Positions 44,631-53,175 of a stretch of DNA of 64,000 bases are shown piece after piece. The notes beneath the pieces are model-generated. The model searched no databases and was not told the DNA's origin. It saw nothing but the letters and a program-made list of their open reading frames with translations. The translations under genes and the position numbers were made by a program. Each line of letters starts with the position of its first letter. The first letter of the stretch is position 1. Source of the stretch: TMP-24 sp046348855 (lineage in GTDB: Bacteria; Pseudomonadota; Alphaproteobacteria; Rhodobacterales; Rhodobacteraceae); contig JAXMDK010000016.1 of assembly GCA_046348855.1 (NCBI GenBank), positions 43,297 to 107,296 on the forward strand. The letters are read 5' to 3'.

Positions 44631-44801
44631 ATGAACGCGATCAACCATTCCGCCGCCAAGTCCGCTTCGGGCCTGATGTCCATCGTCCTCGTCGCCCTGA
44701 TCGGCGCGACCATCGTCTTTGCGGCGGGCCTTGCCCATTCGCAGACGCTGCATGACGCGGCGCACGACATGCGCCACTCGACCGGGTTCCCCTGCCACTA
44801 A
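44631..44801 (+). CDS. cbtB: Cobalt transporter subunit CbtB
   Basis: This small 56-residue protein, behind AGGAG, has one transmembrane helix (MSIVLVALIGATIVFAAGLA) and a histidine-rich C-terminal tail (HSQTLHDAAHDMRHSTGFPC, then H). That is the standard CbtB form. With CbtA it imports cobalt, and the riboswitch directly upstream ties supply to cobalamin level. Confidence 0.92.
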   Translation: MNAINHSAAKSASGLMSIVLVALIGATIVFAAGLAHSQTLHDAAHDMRHSTGFPCH

Positions 44802-44821
44802 GGCAGCGCGACACCCAACCG

Positions 44822-45607
44822 ATGATCTATCGCATGCTGTCCAGCGCGTTGTTCGCTGGCTTTGCGGCGGGGCTGCTTGCGGCCCTGCTGCAATATGCGT
44901 TTGACGAGAAGCTGATCCTTCTGGCCGAACGTTATGAAACGGGCGAACTGGTGCATTTCCAGTCCGCCCCGCCCGCCGGGCATGACCATTCTGCCGCTAC
45001 CGCCGCACCGGCAGACACGATGCAGACCATGCCCGCCACCCCGACCGATCCAACCGCCGAGACCGGCACCACCGGCCACGACCATGCAGCTGCCACCGAC
45101 GACGAGGTGTCGCCGCTGAAACGCCACGGACTGACCGCGCTGTTCGCGATCCTGGTCTATTCGGGCTATGCGCTGATCCTGGTCGCGGCCTATGCGACGG
45201 CGGAACAGTGGGGCTACCGGCCGTCGGTGCGCGACGGGCTTCTGTGGGGGCTGGCGGGTTTTGCCGCCCTGCAACTGGCCCCGGCAATGGGGCTGGAGCC
45301 GGAACTTCCCGGCACGCCGGCCGCCGATCTGGACGCGCGCCAAGTCTGGTGGATCGGGACGGCGCTGGCCACGGCCCTCGGCCTCGGGTTGATCGCCTTC
45401 GGGCGCAATCTGCTGGTCAAGGCGGTGGGCGTCGGGCTTCTGGCCCTGCCGCACCTGGTCGGCGCGCCCGAGCTTGACGGCTTTGCCGGCTCCGCGCCGC
45501 CCGAACTTGCCGCGCGGTTCGCCGCCCGCAGCCTTGGCATCGGGCTGTGCGTCTGGGTGGTGCTGGGTGGATTGCTGGCCCGGTTCTGGTCCGGCAAGGA
45601 AGCCTGA
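44822..45607 (+). CDS. cbtA: Cobalt transporter subunit CbtA
   Basis: This 261-residue membrane protein has about five hydrophobic helices. A periplasmic loop between the first two carries histidines (GHDHSAA near 57 and GHDHAAATDDE near 88), fitting metal capture. GYRPSVRDGLLWGLAGFAAL and LPGTPAADLDARQVWWIGT are typical CbtA segments. It lies 20 bp after cbtB and is followed by a strong terminator. Confidence 0.93.
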   Translation: MIYRMLSSALFAGFAAGLLAALLQYAFDEKLILLAERYETGELVHFQSAPPAGHDHSAATAAPADTMQTMPATPTDPTAETGTTGHDHAAATDDEVSPLKRHGLTALFAILVYSGYALILVAAYATAEQWGYRPSVRDGLLWGLAGFAALQLAPAMGLEPELPGTPAADLDARQVWWIGTALATALGLGLIAFGRNLLVKAVGVGLLALPHLVGAPELDGFAGSAPPELAARFAARSLGIGLCVWVVLGGLLARFWSGKEA

Positions 45608-45630
45608 GCCACACGGTCAATCAACAGCTG

Positions 45631-45662
45631 ACCCCGCGCATGGACATGCGCGGGGTTTTTCG
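45631..45662 (+). terminator. Rho-independent terminator after cbtA
   Basis: A 10-bp perfect stem (45632-45641 with 45646-45655), GGAC loop and a run of T residues follow cbtA and separate it from cobF. Confidence 0.92.
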
Positions 45663-45689
45663 TGAAGAGGAGCGGCAACGGAGGACACC

Positions 45690-46439
45690 ATGATCGAGCT
45701 CGTCCTGGTCGGCATCGGCACCGGCAACCCCGACCACTTGACGCTTCAGGCCATCAAGGCCCTGAACGCGGCCGATCTGGTGATGATCCCGCGCAAGGGC
45801 GAAACCAAGGCCGATCTCGCCGAACTGCGCCGCGCGATCTGCGCCGAGGTGGTGACGAACCCGAAGGTGCGCTTCGCCGAATTCGACCTGCCGGTCCGCG
45901 ACGCGGCTAACCCCAGCTACCGGCAGGGCGTGGACGATTGGCACGACGCCATCGCCAAGGTCTGGAAAGACACTATCCTTGCCGAAAACGGGCCGGATGG
46001 CCGGGTTGCGCTGCTGGTGTGGGGCGACCCGTCGCTTTATGACAGCACGCTGCGGATCGCGGCGCGGGTCGGGCGCGATCTGGCCCTGACCGTGACGGTC
46101 GTGCCCGGCATCACCTCGCTTCAGGCGCTGACCGCAGCGCACGCGATCCCGATCAACGACCTTGGTGCACCCTTCATCGTCACCACCGGGCGACGGCTGC
46201 GCGACGAAGGCTGGCCCGAGGGCGCCGACACGCTGGCGGTCATGCTGGACGGCGACTGTTCCTTCGGCGCCATCGACCCGGCGGGGGTTTCGATCTGGTG
46301 GGGCGCCTATGTCGGCATGAAGGAACAGATCACCCTGTCCGGGCCGCTGTCCGAGATGGCGGACAGGATCATCGAGACCCGGGCGCGGGCGCGGGCCGAA
46401 CATGGCTGGATCATGGACATCTACATCCTGCGCCGCTAG
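45690..46439 (+). CDS. cobF: Precorrin-6A synthase (deacetylating)
   Basis: This 249-residue methylase has LVGIGTGNPDHLTLQAIKAL at the start, LLVWGDPSLYDSTLRIAAR near 108, and VVPGITSLQALTAAHAIPIN near 131, characteristic of CobF. It methylates C1 and removes the C2 acetyl as acetate, a step specific to the aerobic route. It stands outside the main operon, after the cbt terminator, with a gag-rich leader, and ends in a 4-bp convergent overlap with the LacI gene. Confidence 0.94.
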   Translation: MIELVLVGIGTGNPDHLTLQAIKALNAADLVMIPRKGETKADLAELRRAICAEVVTNPKVRFAEFDLPVRDAANPSYRQGVDDWHDAIAKVWKDTILAENGPDGRVALLVWGDPSLYDSTLRIAARVGRDLALTVTVVPGITSLQALTAAHAIPINDLGAPFIVTTGRRLRDEGWPEGADTLAVMLDGDCSFGAIDPAGVSIWWGAYVGMKEQITLSGPLSEMADRIIETRARARAEHGWIMDIYILRR

Positions 46440-47461
46440 CTGCGGCGGATCGTGTCGCCGGGCTGAAGCTTGGGAGTCAACTCGATCCGTTCGCCACCGA
46501 TCTGTTCGGCATGGCCGTGGCCGGCGATGATCTGCGCCGCCTGGCGGCCGATTTCGCGGCGGCAGGCGTCCATCGTTGCCAGCCGGCGCGGCAGGCCATC
46601 CAGCAGATCGACACCGTTGAACCCGGCCAGCCCCAGGCGGCCCGGCACGTCAATGCCCTTGTCCAGGCAGTACAACAGCCCGCCCGCCCCGATCATGTCG
46701 TTGGAATAATAGAGGAAATCCAGATCCGGCGTGCGTTTCAGGATTGCCTCGGTCATTTCGCGGCCCTTCAGCAGCGCCGAACCGCCCGAATAGAATTCCC
46801 GGTCGGCAAGCTCGATCCCGGCTTCGCGCAGGCCCGCCTCGAACCCTTCGAGCCGTTTGCGCGCCCGATGGTCGTCGGGCATCTTGGTGCCGAGGAAGCC
46901 GATCCTGCGGTAGCCTGCCTTGACGATGGCGCGGGCCATTTCCAGGCCGGCGCGCTTGTGGGAAATGCCCACCACCGAATCCACCGCCTCGCCATCGACA
47001 TCCATGATCTCGACAATCGGGATGCCGGCGTTTTCCAGCATCGCCCGCGCATTGGCTGAATGTTCCAGCCCGGCCACGATTACCCCCGACGGCCGCCAGG
47101 ACAGCATTTCGTAAAGGACCGCCTCTTCCTTGTCGGGCGAATAGTTGGTGACGCCAAACACCGGTTGCAGGCCGGTATCCTCAAGTTCCTCGGAAATGCC
47201 GCTGAGGACTTCGGGAAAGACCAGGTTCGACAGCGACGGCACGATCACCGCCACCAGGTTGACCCTCTGCGAGGCCAGCGCCCCGGCGATCTTGTTGGGC
47301 ACGTAGCCCAGCCGCCGCGCCGCCTCGAGCACGCGGTCGCGGGTCGCCTCGCTGACATCGCCGCGGTTGCGCAGCACCCGGCTGACGGTCATCTCCGAAA
47401 CGCCGGACGCTTCGGACACGTCGCGCAGCGTCAGGGTGCGTTTCGGATCGTTCGATGCCAT
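46436..47461 (-). CDS. LacI-family transcriptional regulator
   Basis: The protein has 341 residues. The N-terminal helix-turn-helix (LRDVSEASGVSEMTVSRVLR, about 11-30) and hinge LGYVPNKIAGALASQR precede a periplasmic-binding-type effector domain (VAVIVPSLSNLVFPEVLSG onward). It resembles gluconate-operon GntR repressors of the LacI class. No sugar genes are adjacent, so the regulon is unknown. Confidence 0.9.
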   Translation of the reverse strand: MASNDPKRTLTLRDVSEASGVSEMTVSRVLRNRGDVSEATRDRVLEAARRLGYVPNKIAGALASQRVNLVAVIVPSLSNLVFPEVLSGISEELEDTGLQPVFGVTNYSPDKEEAVLYEMLSWRPSGVIVAGLEHSANARAMLENAGIPIVEIMDVDGEAVDSVVGISHKRAGLEMARAIVKAGYRRIGFLGTKMPDDHRARKRLEGFEAGLREAGIELADREFYSGGSALLKGREMTEAILKRTPDLDFLYYSNDMIGAGGLLYCLDKGIDVPGRLGLAGFNGVDLLDGLPRRLATMDACRREIGRQAAQIIAGHGHAEQIGGERIELTPKLQPGDTIRRS

Positions 47462-47584
47462 GCCGGGAACCTCGCTGTGCCTTCCACGCCCCTAGCGTAA
47501 GAAGGTTGGCCCCCGACAGGCAAGCGCAAAGACCGGCCCCTTGCAAGCCGGCGCGTTTGACGCGACAAGGAGAGCGGCCCGTGC

Positions 47585-47660
47585 GGCCCCGTAGCTCAGG
47601 GGATAGAGCGGCCGCCTCCTAAGCGGCAGGTCGCAGGTTCGAATCCTGCCGGGGTCGCCA
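47585..47660 (+). tRNA. tRNA-Arg, anticodon CCT
   Basis: A 76-base cloverleaf can be drawn: acceptor GGCCCCG with CGGGGTC, D-stem GCTC/GAGC, anticodon stem GCCGC/GCGGC with loop CTCCTAA (anticodon CCT at 47618-47620), T-arm GCAGG-TTCGAAT-CCTGC, discriminator G and encoded CCA. It reads AGG arginine codons. Confidence 0.97.
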
Positions 47661-47690
47661 GGCAAGCCCGTCGCGGGCCGGAGGGCGGCA

Positions 47691-48278
47691 ATGCAGAAGA
47701 TCCAGACGCAGGGCGTGCATCACATCACCCTGATGGGTGCGGGCCGCCAGATTTCCATCGATTTCTGGGAGGGGTTGCTGGCCATGCCCCTGGTCTTCGA
47801 CCAGCCCAATCTGGACAATGCGGCCGAGGGGCATCTGTATTTCGATCCGGGCGACGGGCGGCTGATCACCATCTTTACCGACGAAGACCGCCAGCCCGAC
47901 CCGGCGCACAAGAAGCCTGCCGTCGGCGACGTGCACCACCTGGCCTTCGCAGTATCGCGGGTCAGCTTCACCCAGGCGGTGCAGCGGCTGGCCGACCGGG
48001 GCATCTGGAATACCGGAGTGCGCGACCGCGGGTTCATGGATTCGATCTATTTCCACGACCCGATGGGGCTGCTGATCGAACTGGCCACCTACAAGTTCGA
48101 GCCGCCCGCCGGCTGGCGTCATGCCGACGTGCTGCGCGAGGCGCACCTGATCCGGGTGGCGCGCGGCGACAAGGCGATTGCCGAGGTGCATCTGGCCGAC
48201 GCCATCGAGGTGCTGGTGGCGCGCGGCCAGCCGTCGCTGTCGGCCGACCGCAGCGCCAAGGATCCCTATGGCCGCTGA
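47691..48278 (+). CDS. VOC-family (glyoxalase/dioxygenase-like) protein
   Basis: This 195-residue protein has the two betaalphabetabetabeta halves of the VOC fold: GVHHITLMGAGRQISIDFW at the start and DVHHLAFAVSRVSFTQAV near 83, with FHDPMGLLIELATY near 121. Metal ligands His10, His85-region and Glu in LIELA fit a mononuclear metal enzyme. Ring-cleaving dioxygenase or glyoxalase activity is possible. It begins 30 bp after the tRNA and overlaps the next gene by 11 bp. Confidence 0.82.
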   Translation: MQKIQTQGVHHITLMGAGRQISIDFWEGLLAMPLVFDQPNLDNAAEGHLYFDPGDGRLITIFTDEDRQPDPAHKKPAVGDVHHLAFAVSRVSFTQAVQRLADRGIWNTGVRDRGFMDSIYFHDPMGLLIELATYKFEPPAGWRHADVLREAHLIRVARGDKAIAEVHLADAIEVLVARGQPSLSADRSAKDPYGR

Positions 48279-49005
48279 CGCCCGCGAACCGCGCCGTCTG
48301 GTCTGGCTGGATCTGGCGCGCACGGCGGCGCTGGCGGCGATGGCCAGCTATCATTTCGGCTTTGACCTCCAGGCATTCGGGAAGATCGAACCCGGCACGA
48401 TGACCACTGGCGCGGGGGCGCTTTATGCCCGCGCCATCGCCTCGACATTCCTGTTTCTGGTGGGGATCGGGCTTTATCTGGCGCACGGGCGCGGCGTCCG
48501 CTGGCGGCCGTTCCTGCGGCGGCTGGCGATGATCGGGGCGGGGGCCTTGCTGGTCAGCGCCGCGACCTGGGCCGACCTCGGGCCGGGCTTCGTCTTCTAC
48601 GGGATATTGCACTCGATCGCGGTATCGAGCCTTGTCGGGCTGTTGTTCCTGCGCCTGCCCGCGCCTCTGACGGCGCTGGTGGCGCTGGCCGTGTTTCTCG
48701 CGCCGCACTACCTGCGCACCGGGGCGTTCGATGTGCCGTGGCTGATCTGGACCGGGCTGACCACCCTGCCCAACCAGTCGGCGGATTTCGAGCCGCTGTT
48801 CCCCTGGCTCGCACCCGTGCTGTTCGGCATCGCCGCTGCGCGGGCCAGCGCCGGGGCGCGGCTCTGGGCGCCACGGGCGGGGTCGCTGCCCCGCTGGCTG
48901 CGGATCCTGTCCTGGCCGGGGCGGCACAGCCTGCTGGTCTATCTGATCCACCAGCCGCTGATGATCGCCGCGATGCTGGGCCTGCGCCAGTTGGGCCTGT
49001 TCTGA
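48268..49005 (+). CDS. DUF1624 polytopic membrane protein (acyltransferase-like)
   Basis: The protein has 245 residues from the ATG at 48268, overlapping the VOC gene. The start RLVWLDLARTAALAAMASYH and the end RHSLLVYLIHQPLMIAAML are the DUF1624 / heparan-alpha-glucosaminide acetyltransferase-like marks, with about seven helices between. Such proteins move acyl groups across membranes; the substrate is unknown here. Confidence 0.82.
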   Translation: MAADAREPRRLVWLDLARTAALAAMASYHFGFDLQAFGKIEPGTMTTGAGALYARAIASTFLFLVGIGLYLAHGRGVRWRPFLRRLAMIGAGALLVSAATWADLGPGFVFYGILHSIAVSSLVGLLFLRLPAPLTALVALAVFLAPHYLRTGAFDVPWLIWTGLTTLPNQSADFEPLFPWLAPVLFGIAAARASAGARLWAPRAGSLPRWLRILSWPGRHSLLVYLIHQPLMIAAMLGLRQLGLF

Positions 49006-49008
49006 CCC

Positions 49009-50250
49009 TCAGGGCAGGTCCAGCGGCCGGTCGCCGCTGGCATCGCGGATCCGGGTCGGCAGGCCCATCGTGCCCAGAAGCTTCAGGAACGGCTTGGGGT
49101 CCAGCTCCTCGACATTGGCCATCCGGCCCACGTCCCAGATGCCGTCGGCGATCAGCAGCGCCGCGGCCACCGGCGGAACGCCGGCGGTATAGGAGATCCC
49201 CTGGCTGCCGGTTTCCAGATAGGCGTCCTTGTGGTCGGCGACGTTGTAGATCAGCACTTCGGCCGGCTGGCCACCCTTTTCGCCCCGGACAATGTCGCCG
49301 ATGCAGGTCTTGCCCACATAGTCCGGCGCCAGCGAGGCCGGGTCGGGCAGCACCGCCTTGACCAGTTTCAGCGGCACGACTTCTTGCCCTTCGGCGGTCC
49401 GGACCGGCTTTTCCGACAGAAGGCCAAGGTTGTTCAGGACGGTGAAGACATTGATGTAATGGTCGCCGAACCCCATCCAGAACCGCACGTCGGCCTTCGG
49501 ATAGCGGGCCGACAAGGAATGCACCTCGTCATGGCCGGTCAGATAGGCCTTCTGCGCGCCGACCACTGGCAGGTCAAACGTCTGGCCGACCTCGAACATG
49601 CGGTTTTCCTGCCAGCGGCCCTTTTGCCAGCTGTAGACCGTGCCGGTGAATTCGCGGAAATTGATCTCGGGGTCGAAGTTCGTCGAAAACCAGCGGCCGT
49701 GGGACCCGGCGTTGATGTCGACGATGTCGATGCTGTCCACCCGGTCCAGCCAGTCATCCGCCGCAAGCCGAGCATAGGCGTTGACCACGCCGGGATCGAA
49801 CCCCACACCCAAAATCGCGGTGACGCCCGCCCGTTCGCAGGCGACGCGGCGCTTCCATTCGTAGTTGCCATACCACGGCGGGGTTTCGCAGACCTTCGCC
49901 GGGTCTTCGTGGATGGCGGTGTCCAGATAGGCGGCGCCGGTGTCGATGCAGGCCTGAAGCACGGTCATGTTGACGAACGAGGACCCGACATTGATGACGA
50001 TCTGCGCGCCGGTGTAGCGGATCAGCCCGGCCACTGCGCCCGCGTCCATCGCGTCGACAAAATGGGCTTGAAACCGGCCGGGCACCTTCATCGCCCGCTT
50101 GTCCTGCACCCCGGCGATGATCGCCTCGGCCTTGGCCAGGGTGCGGCTGGCGATGTGCAGGTCGCCCAGCACGTCGTTGTGCTGCGCGCATTTGTGCGCA
50201 ACGACCTGCGCCACGCCGCCGGCGCCGATGATCAGCACGTTGCGCTTCAT
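49009..50250 (-). CDS. Carboxynorspermidine synthase (saccharopine-dehydrogenase family)
   Basis: This 413-residue protein has a Rossmann start (VLIIGAGGVAQVVAHKCAQH), VINVGSSFVNMTVLQACIDT near 89 and ILGVGFDPGVVNAYARLAAD near 146. In this family the partner nspC directly upstream identifies it as the reductase that joins aspartate semialdehyde to putrescine or diaminopropane, giving carboxyspermidine or carboxynorspermidine. It is distinct from the lysine-pathway homologue at 7761. Confidence 0.9.
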   Translation of the reverse strand: MKRNVLIIGAGGVAQVVAHKCAQHNDVLGDLHIASRTLAKAEAIIAGVQDKRAMKVPGRFQAHFVDAMDAGAVAGLIRYTGAQIVINVGSSFVNMTVLQACIDTGAAYLDTAIHEDPAKVCETPPWYGNYEWKRRVACERAGVTAILGVGFDPGVVNAYARLAADDWLDRVDSIDIVDINAGSHGRWFSTNFDPEINFREFTGTVYSWQKGRWQENRMFEVGQTFDLPVVGAQKAYLTGHDEVHSLSARYPKADVRFWMGFGDHYINVFTVLNNLGLLSEKPVRTAEGQEVVPLKLVKAVLPDPASLAPDYVGKTCIGDIVRGEKGGQPAEVLIYNVADHKDAYLETGSQGISYTAGVPPVAAALLIADGIWDVGRMANVEELDPKPFLKLLGTMGLPTRIRDASGDRPLDLP

Positions 50251-50264
50251 GTTCCCATCCTTCC

Positions 50265-51362
50265 TTACGACAGGCTTGCCGCGTAGTCATCGTAGCCGAA
50301 CGACCGCACCAGCCGCACCTGACCGTCCGGTTCGCGTACCGCAATCGACGGCATGTTGACGCCGTTGAACCAGTTCTTCTTGACCATCGTGTAACCGGCC
50401 GCATCCTGAACCGAGATGCGGTCGCCGATGTTCAGCGGTTTCGGGAACCGGAATTCGCCGAAAATATCGCCCGCCAGGCAGGACTTGCCGCAAACCATGT
50501 AGGCGTGGGGGCCTTCGTCCGGGGCAATCTTCGCCGGCTGGCGGTAGATCAGCAGGTCCAGCATGTGCGCCTCGATGGACGAATCGACGATGGCCAGCCT
50601 CTTGCCGTTGTCCAGCAGGTCGAGCACGGTGACCTCCAGCGTCGTCGAATTGGTGATCGCCGCCTCGCCGGGTTCGAGATAGACCTGCACGCCGAACCGT
50701 TCGGCGAAGGCCTTCAGCCGCGCCGCCAGCCGGTCCACCGGATAGCCGGCCCCGGTGAAATGGATGCCGCCGCCAAGGCTGACCCACTTCACCCGCGACA
50801 GAAGCGGGGCGAACTCGTCCTCAATCCGGGTCAGCTGCCGGTCGAACAGGTCGAAATCGGCGTTTTCGCAGTTGTAGTGGATCATGAAGCCGGAAATCCG
50901 GTCGATGACCGCCAGGATTTTGGCCGCGTCCCATTCGCCCAGTCGCGAAAACGGCCGGGCCGGGTCGGCCAGATCGAAGCCGCTGGTCGAAAAGCGCGGG
51001 TTCAGCCGCAGGCCGCGGGCGATATGGCCGGCGCGGTTGCCGAACCGTTCCAGCTGGGCGATCGAGTTGAAGATGATCTTGTCGGCATAACCGACCGCCT
51101 CCTCGATCTCGTGATCGGCCCATGCGACCGAATAGGCATGGGTTTCGCCGCCGAACTTCTCGCGCCCCAGCCGCAGTTCGTAAAGCGACGAGGATGTGGT
51201 GCCATCCATATGGTCGCGCATCAGGTCGAACACCGACCAGGTGGCGAAGCATTTCAGCGCCAACAGCGCCTTGGCGCCCGATCCGGCGCGCAGGCGGTCG
51301 ATGACCTGCATGTTGTGCAAGAGCTTCGCCTTGTCGATCAGGTAAAAGGGCGTCTGGATCAT
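50265..51362 (-). CDS. nspC: Carboxynorspermidine decarboxylase
   Basis: The protein has 365 residues from the ATG at 51362. It is an alanine-racemase-fold PLP enzyme with the cofactor lysine in LLALKCFATW (about Lys37), NPRFSTSGFDLADPARPFSR near 118, and VSLGGGIHFTGAGYPVDRLA near 199. It decarboxylates carboxy(nor)spermidine to (nor)spermidine, replacing SpeE/SpeD. It lies 14 bp before its partner. Confidence 0.92.
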   Translation of the reverse strand: MIQTPFYLIDKAKLLHNMQVIDRLRAGSGAKALLALKCFATWSVFDLMRDHMDGTTSSSLYELRLGREKFGGETHAYSVAWADHEIEEAVGYADKIIFNSIAQLERFGNRAGHIARGLRLNPRFSTSGFDLADPARPFSRLGEWDAAKILAVIDRISGFMIHYNCENADFDLFDRQLTRIEDEFAPLLSRVKWVSLGGGIHFTGAGYPVDRLAARLKAFAERFGVQVYLEPGEAAITNSTTLEVTVLDLLDNGKRLAIVDSSIEAHMLDLLIYRQPAKIAPDEGPHAYMVCGKSCLAGDIFGEFRFPKPLNIGDRISVQDAAGYTMVKKNWFNGVNMPSIAVREPDGQVRLVRSFGYDDYAASLS

Positions 51363-51427
51363 GGGCACCCCCGGTCCGGCAGAGGAAAGCGCCCCTATAG
51401 GGCCAAGGGGACAGCCGCGCAAGCGGC

Positions 51428-52138
51428 TCAGATCATGCGGATCGCGTCCTTCTTCACCGCCAGCATGTAGCCCCGCCGGGTGATATTGCGGACCAGCAGT
51501 TCGGCCACCATCTGGTTGCCCAAGGCGTCGCGCAGCCGCTTGATGCGCATGGCGCCGGCGGCCTCGTCGCAATCCGCCTCGCGCTTGCCCGAGATCACCG
51601 CCTCTATCTGCGCGCCGGTCAGGATGTCGTCGTCCATCCGCGCCTCGGCCAGCACCGACAGGGTTTCGATGGCGGCCCCGGTCAGGCGGAATTCCATGTC
51701 GTTCAGCACCACCGCATTCTCGGCCCGGCTGATCAGCAGCGACGACACCTGGATGCCCTGCTTCTGGATCGCCTCCATCCGCCGGTTCAGCGCCAGGATC
51801 ATCACCAGGAACACCAGCGCCGCGATCAGAAGCGCGGTGGCAAAGACCAGAAGCACGAAGATGATCGTGCGGTAACTGGCCAGCACCTGCGAAAAGGCGG
51901 TACCGGACTGGGCGAGGATTTCCAGCAGCTTGATCTGGTCGCTGGTGGTCAGCGCGTCGTTTTCGACAAAGATCCGCTCGACCCGGGCGTTGAAGGCATT
52001 GGCGTCGGGCAGCGACCAGAACAGAAAGGCCGCGGCAACCAGCAGGATCGCCACGATTGCGGCAATGCCCAGAACCAGGACGCGGTTGCCCGATTTCAGG
52101 GCAAGCCCGGCCGGATGGTCCCTGTCTTCCGCACTCAT
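51428..52138 (-). CDS. Membrane-anchored protein with C-terminal OmpR/ToxR-type winged helix
   Basis: The protein has 236 residues. Two transmembrane helices (about 20-41 and 91-117) flank an approximately 49-residue loop that should be periplasmic, and the C-terminal 150-230 is a winged helix. In that region AIETLSVLAEARMDDDILTG, RIKRLRDALGNQMVAELLVR and NITRRGYML follow the response-regulator DNA-binding pattern. No receiver domain is present. I infer a one-component membrane regulator. The order (membrane part first, DNA-binding part last) is the reverse of ToxR. It lies 13 bp after a small secreted-protein gene and upstream of nspC. Confidence 0.72.
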   Translation of the reverse strand: MSAEDRDHPAGLALKSGNRVLVLGIAAIVAILLVAAAFLFWSLPDANAFNARVERIFVENDALTTSDQIKLLEILAQSGTAFSQVLASYRTIIFVLLVFATALLIAALVFLVMILALNRRMEAIQKQGIQVSSLLISRAENAVVLNDMEFRLTGAAIETLSVLAEARMDDDILTGAQIEAVISGKREADCDEAAGAMRIKRLRDALGNQMVAELLVRNITRRGYMLAVKKDAIRMI

Positions 52139-52150
52139 TCGCCGCCCCGT

Positions 52151-52393
52151 TCAGCCCGAGGGAATGATGGCGGTGATGGCCAGCAGCGTCCAGCCCTGTC
52201 CGGCCAGCATCGGCGCAAGCGCGGCGGCGGCGGCCTGGGGCGAGGCACAGGCGGCGGCGGGCAGGCTGGCGGACCCGGCCTGAAGCTGCAGCGGGTTATC
52301 GCGCTTGGCCTTGTAGTGGACGGTGCAATCGGCACTGGCCGCGCCGGCCAGCGACAGGAAGGCAATCAAAAGGGCAAGCGGGCGCAACATCAT
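52151..52393 (-). CDS. Small secreted/periplasmic protein, partner of the membrane regulator
   Basis: This 80-residue protein has a signal peptide (MMLRPLALLIAFLSLAGAA, cleavage near ASA-D) and a mature part of about 58 residues with two cysteines that could form a disulphide. A start at 52390 is equally possible, and one at 52435 less so. It has no recognised family. It is the first gene of the minus-strand set leading into the winged-helix protein, suggesting a sensor or stabiliser role. Confidence 0.6.
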   Translation of the reverse strand: MMLRPLALLIAFLSLAGAASADCTVHYKAKRDNPLQLQAGSASLPAAACASPQAAAAALAPMLAGQGWTLLAITAIIPSG

Positions 52394-52568
52394 GGGCGGA
52401 AACCTGCGCGTCCACGGCCCGCTAATCAATAGCAAAGACGCCAGGGGGGCTGACAGGGCCCCCGGTTATCGGATAGCGAGGCGGCGTTATTGCACTGGGC
52501 AGGTCCGGCGCTCATGTAATGGGGCGTGACCCGCCGGTTCTGCCCGGCGACCGATGAAAGGACAAAAG

Positions 52569-53054
52569 ATGAAACGCCAGTTGATTGCCGGTGCGACCGC
52601 CCTGGCCCTGGTCCTGTCCGGCCTGACGGTTGTGCCCGCCGAAGCCAAGGGCAAGAACAACGATGCGCTGAAGCTGCTGCTGGGGGCGGCGGCAGTCGGG
52701 ATCCTGCTGAACCAGATGAACGCGGCGCAGGGCGCGACCCCGCAGGGCTTCCTGACCCAGCGGCCCCGCCACAGCCCCGATATCTGGAGCGGCGATGATG
52801 AGGACAACCGGTGGAACGGCTATGGCCATGCCATCCGTGCGGGGACCGTCCCCGGCGAATGCCTGACCGACATGCGGATGGACGGGCGCCTGCGCGAAGT
52901 GGTGTCGGGCCGCTGCCTGAACCAGTTCGGCCTGGCCGGCAGCCTGCCGGACGAATGCGCCTTCAACGTCCGCACCAGCTATGGCCGGCGCACCGTCTAC
53001 GGGCCGCAGTGCCTGCGCGACTACGGCTATCGGATCGACCGGGCGCGCTATTGA
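52569..53054 (+). CDS. Secreted cysteine-containing protein of unknown function
   Basis: The protein has 161 residues from the ATG at 52569 behind aaaggac. A signal peptide (MKRQLIAGATALALVLSGLT, cleavage after AEA) precedes a hydrophobic LKLLLGAAAVGILLNQM and a C-terminal domain with four cysteines in spaced pairs (GECLTDMR, GRCLNQFG, DECAFNV, PQCLRDYGY). The repeated C-L-x-x-x pattern suggests two disulphides. No family is recognised; similar proteins are common in Rhodobacteraceae envelopes. Confidence 0.72.
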   Translation: MKRQLIAGATALALVLSGLTVVPAEAKGKNNDALKLLLGAAAVGILLNQMNAAQGATPQGFLTQRPRHSPDIWSGDDEDNRWNGYGHAIRAGTVPGECLTDMRMDGRLREVVSGRCLNQFGLAGSLPDECAFNVRTSYGRRTVYGPQCLRDYGYRIDRARY

Positions 53055-53175
53055 ACAGGGGCGAGCATCGGGCAGACCGGGCGGCGTCCCCCTGGCGCCG
53101 CCCGCCCAGGGGCGGATGTGGCAGCATCCGCCCCACCGGCTTGTGCAGCCCGGGCTTTGCCGCGATGCATAGGGC

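Noticed and set aside
45608..45689. Third cobalamin riboswitch before cobF
   Set aside because: The 82 bp gap holds only the cbtA terminator and a ribosome site; no aptamer core or B12 box is present.
47585..48278. tRNA-Arg as an integration site for a genomic island
   Set aside because: The following VOC and DUF1624 genes have normal base composition, and no integrase or repeated tRNA 3' end was seen nearby.
53054..53175. Short gene between the secreted protein and rnhB
   Set aside because: Only a G+C-rich hairpin-prone spacer is seen; open frames there have no ribosome site or domain.
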